The translations under genes were made by a program, and so were the position numbers. The notes below the pieces were generated by a model. That model ran no database searches. It had not been told where the DNA came from and worked only from the letters and a program-made list of their open reading frames with translations. A stretch of 7,391 nt of DNA from Clostridiaceae bacterium. GTDB taxonomy: Bacteria; Bacillota; Clostridia; UMGS1883; JAAYMJ01. Positions 6,715-7,391 of the stretch are shown in pieces (the stretch's first letter is position 1; each line of letters begins with the position of its first letter). Location: NCBI GenBank assembly GCA_012521455.1, contig JAAYMJ010000045.1, positions 1 through 7,391 on the forward strand, in the 5' to 3' direction.

Positions 6715-7113
6715 TTATGAAATAGAGACTAGCAAATCGCCGCTGTTAACGGTTGCGCCTTTTGATACATGCACGCCTTTAACTGTGCCGTCAGCTTTTG
6801 CCACGATTTCGTTTTCCATTTTCATAGCTTCCAAAATTACTAATACATCACCTTTTTTAACGCTCTGCCCTGCGGAAACTTTTATATCAACAATGGTTCC
6901 TGGCATTGGTGCTGTTGCGTCCTTTTCGCCCGCTTTAGCGGGTTTTGCGCTTTGCACAGCCGCTTCCGCCTTTGGGGCTTGCGCAGCCGCCTGCGGCGCA
7001 GCAGGGGCAACAGGTGCCACCGGGGCAACAGGCGCCACCGGAACAGAAGTGCCTACTTCTTCAACCTCAACTTCGTAAGAATTTCCATTTACTGTAACTA
7101 TAAACTTTCTCAT
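6715..7113 (-). CDS. Biotin carrier subunit of the decarboxylase (biotin/lipoyl attachment domain protein)
   Basis: A 132-residue soluble carrier that moves carboxybiotin from the alpha subunit to the membrane beta subunit. Residues 1-20 form a short beta-rich N-terminus (MRKFIVTVNGNSYEVEVEEV), 23-48 are a flexible Pro/Ala/Val linker with repeated V-A-P, and 68-132 are the biotinyl domain with APMPGTI at 68-74 and the attachment motif EAMKMEN, in which Lys 98 is biotinylated. The same layout is seen in GcdC/MmdC carriers and the transcarboxylase 1.3S subunit. The ATG start has AGGAGG 9 bases upstream. Its ribosome site overlaps the stop of the gamma gene, so coupled translation is likely. It supplies the biotin domain that the alpha subunit lacks. 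A holocarboxylase synthetase must modify it; none is encoded in the window. Confidence 0.93.
   Translation of the reverse strand: MRKFIVTVNGNSYEVEVEEVGTSVPVAPVAPVAPVAPAAPQAAAQAPKAEAAVQSAKPAKAGEKDATAPMPGTIVDIKVSAGQSVKKGDVLVILEAMKMENEIVAKADGTVKGVHVSKGATVNSGDLLVSIS
7004..7039 (-). repeat. Tandem 18-base repeat encoding the Pro/Ala/Val linker of the biotin carrier
   Basis: Two copies of an 18-base unit (7004-7021 and 7022-7039) differ at a single base and encode consecutive V-A-P-V-A-P blocks of the linker. Being a multiple of three, copy changes would alter linker length without breaking the frame. Confidence 0.85.
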
Positions 7114-7122
7114 TGCAAATTT

Positions 7123-7129
7123 CCTCCTT
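7123..7129 (-). promoter_or_regulatory. Ribosome binding site of the biotin carrier overlapping the gamma stop
   Basis: The minus strand reads TAAGGAGG: TAA (7130-7128) ends the gamma gene and AAGGAGG is the Shine-Dalgarno for ATG 7113, 9 bases on. This supports coupled expression of the two subunits. Confidence 0.85.
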
Positions 7130-7391
7130 AATAAATTTTGTTAGACAATGCTTCGTTTCTTCCCTGTATATTCCATACCGGTGCATTTGAAGAAATTTTC
7201 CTGTATGAACGGATTACAAGCCCGCTTGAAGATGTGCCCATTGCCGCAGCGATTGCCGCGGTAATCACTGCGATTAGCTCTTCGTCATTTTGAGCCTGCG
7301 GCACAATTTCGGCTTTTGGCTCATCCTGCTTTACCTCAGCTTCACCGGGTTTTTCTTTATTTACGGCTTTCTTTAATACATTTAAACAAAA
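7128..7391 (-). CDS. oadG: Sodium pump decarboxylase gamma subunit (OadG family), C-terminal 87 residues; 5' end outside window
   Basis: A small membrane-anchored subunit that holds alpha, carrier and beta together. The frame is open to the window edge, so the N-terminal transmembrane helix is not seen; I estimate a few dozen residues are missing. Visible are a charged linker (KEKPGEAEVKQDEPKAE) and then the typical C-terminal block of clostridial OadG proteins: DEELIAVITAAIAAAMGTSSSG, VIRSYRK, then an A-P-V-W-N-I-Q-G-R-N-E end. This block also occurs in MmdD-type delta subunits, so the gamma/delta label depends on the complex. The gene ends 14 bases before the biotin carrier start. No start codon lies within the visible part that would give a complete family member, which is why it must be read as partial. 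Confidence 0.85.
   Translation of the reverse strand, partial: FCLNVLKKAVNKEKPGEAEVKQDEPKAEIVPQAQNDEELIAVITAAIAAAMGTSSSGLVIRSYRKISSNAPVWNIQGRNEALSNKIY

Overview
The window looks like a chromosomal piece of an anaerobic, fermentative, Gram-positive-type bacterium, most likely a member of the Clostridia. The evidence is a moderately low GC content, very AT-rich intergenic DNA, strong AGGAGG-type ribosome binding sites, frequent GTG/TTG starts, and a strictly anaerobic set of enzymes: an indolepyruvate:ferredoxin oxidoreductase and a sodium-translocating, biotin-dependent decarboxylase. No genus can be named. All seven protein genes lie on the minus strand, so transcription runs from high to low coordinates. 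I see no tRNA, rRNA, CRISPR array, insertion sequence or phage gene.

Region A (7391 down to 4058, closed by a terminator at 3992-4030) is the 3' part of an operon for a membrane decarboxylase of the oxaloacetate decarboxylase family. In transcription order it holds the OadG-like gamma subunit (5' end outside the window), a separate biotin carrier protein with a Pro/Ala linker, the sodium-pumping beta subunit (OadB), and a carboxyltransferase alpha subunit of the oxaloacetate/pyruvate type (OadA/PycB-like) that lacks its own biotin domain. Alpha would move CO2 from the carboxy-acid substrate to the biotin on the carrier. Beta would decarboxylate carboxybiotin and export Na+, and gamma would hold the complex together.

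Region B (4057-3676) is a 380-base gene-free stretch. It holds the strong hairpin terminator of region A, a stretch of about 200 bases with no convincing feature, a sigma-70-type promoter with near-consensus boxes (TTTACA, 17 bases, TATAAT) facing the next gene, and an AT-only hairpin flanked by 9-base direct repeats in the predicted leader.

Region C (3675 down to 1) is a second transcription unit: a sodium:solute symporter (SSS family), a 75-base gap with a hairpin, phenylacetate-CoA ligase (paaK), and the N-terminal 234 residues of IorA, whose ribosome site overlaps the paaK stop codon. This combination suggests handling of aromatic acids: 2-oxo acids from aromatic amino acids are oxidatively decarboxylated to aryl-acetyl-CoA by Ior, and PaaK interconverts aryl-acetates and their CoA esters. 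The symporter may carry a related organic acid, but its substrate cannot be read from the sequence. A sodium circuit is a plausible link between the halves: the decarboxylase exports Na+ and the symporter uses the gradient.

Overall this is recognisable primary metabolism rather than a new system. The points most worth following are the substrate identity of the decarboxylase, the symporter-paaK-ior unit, three start-site corrections, and the structured leader and intergenic hairpins.
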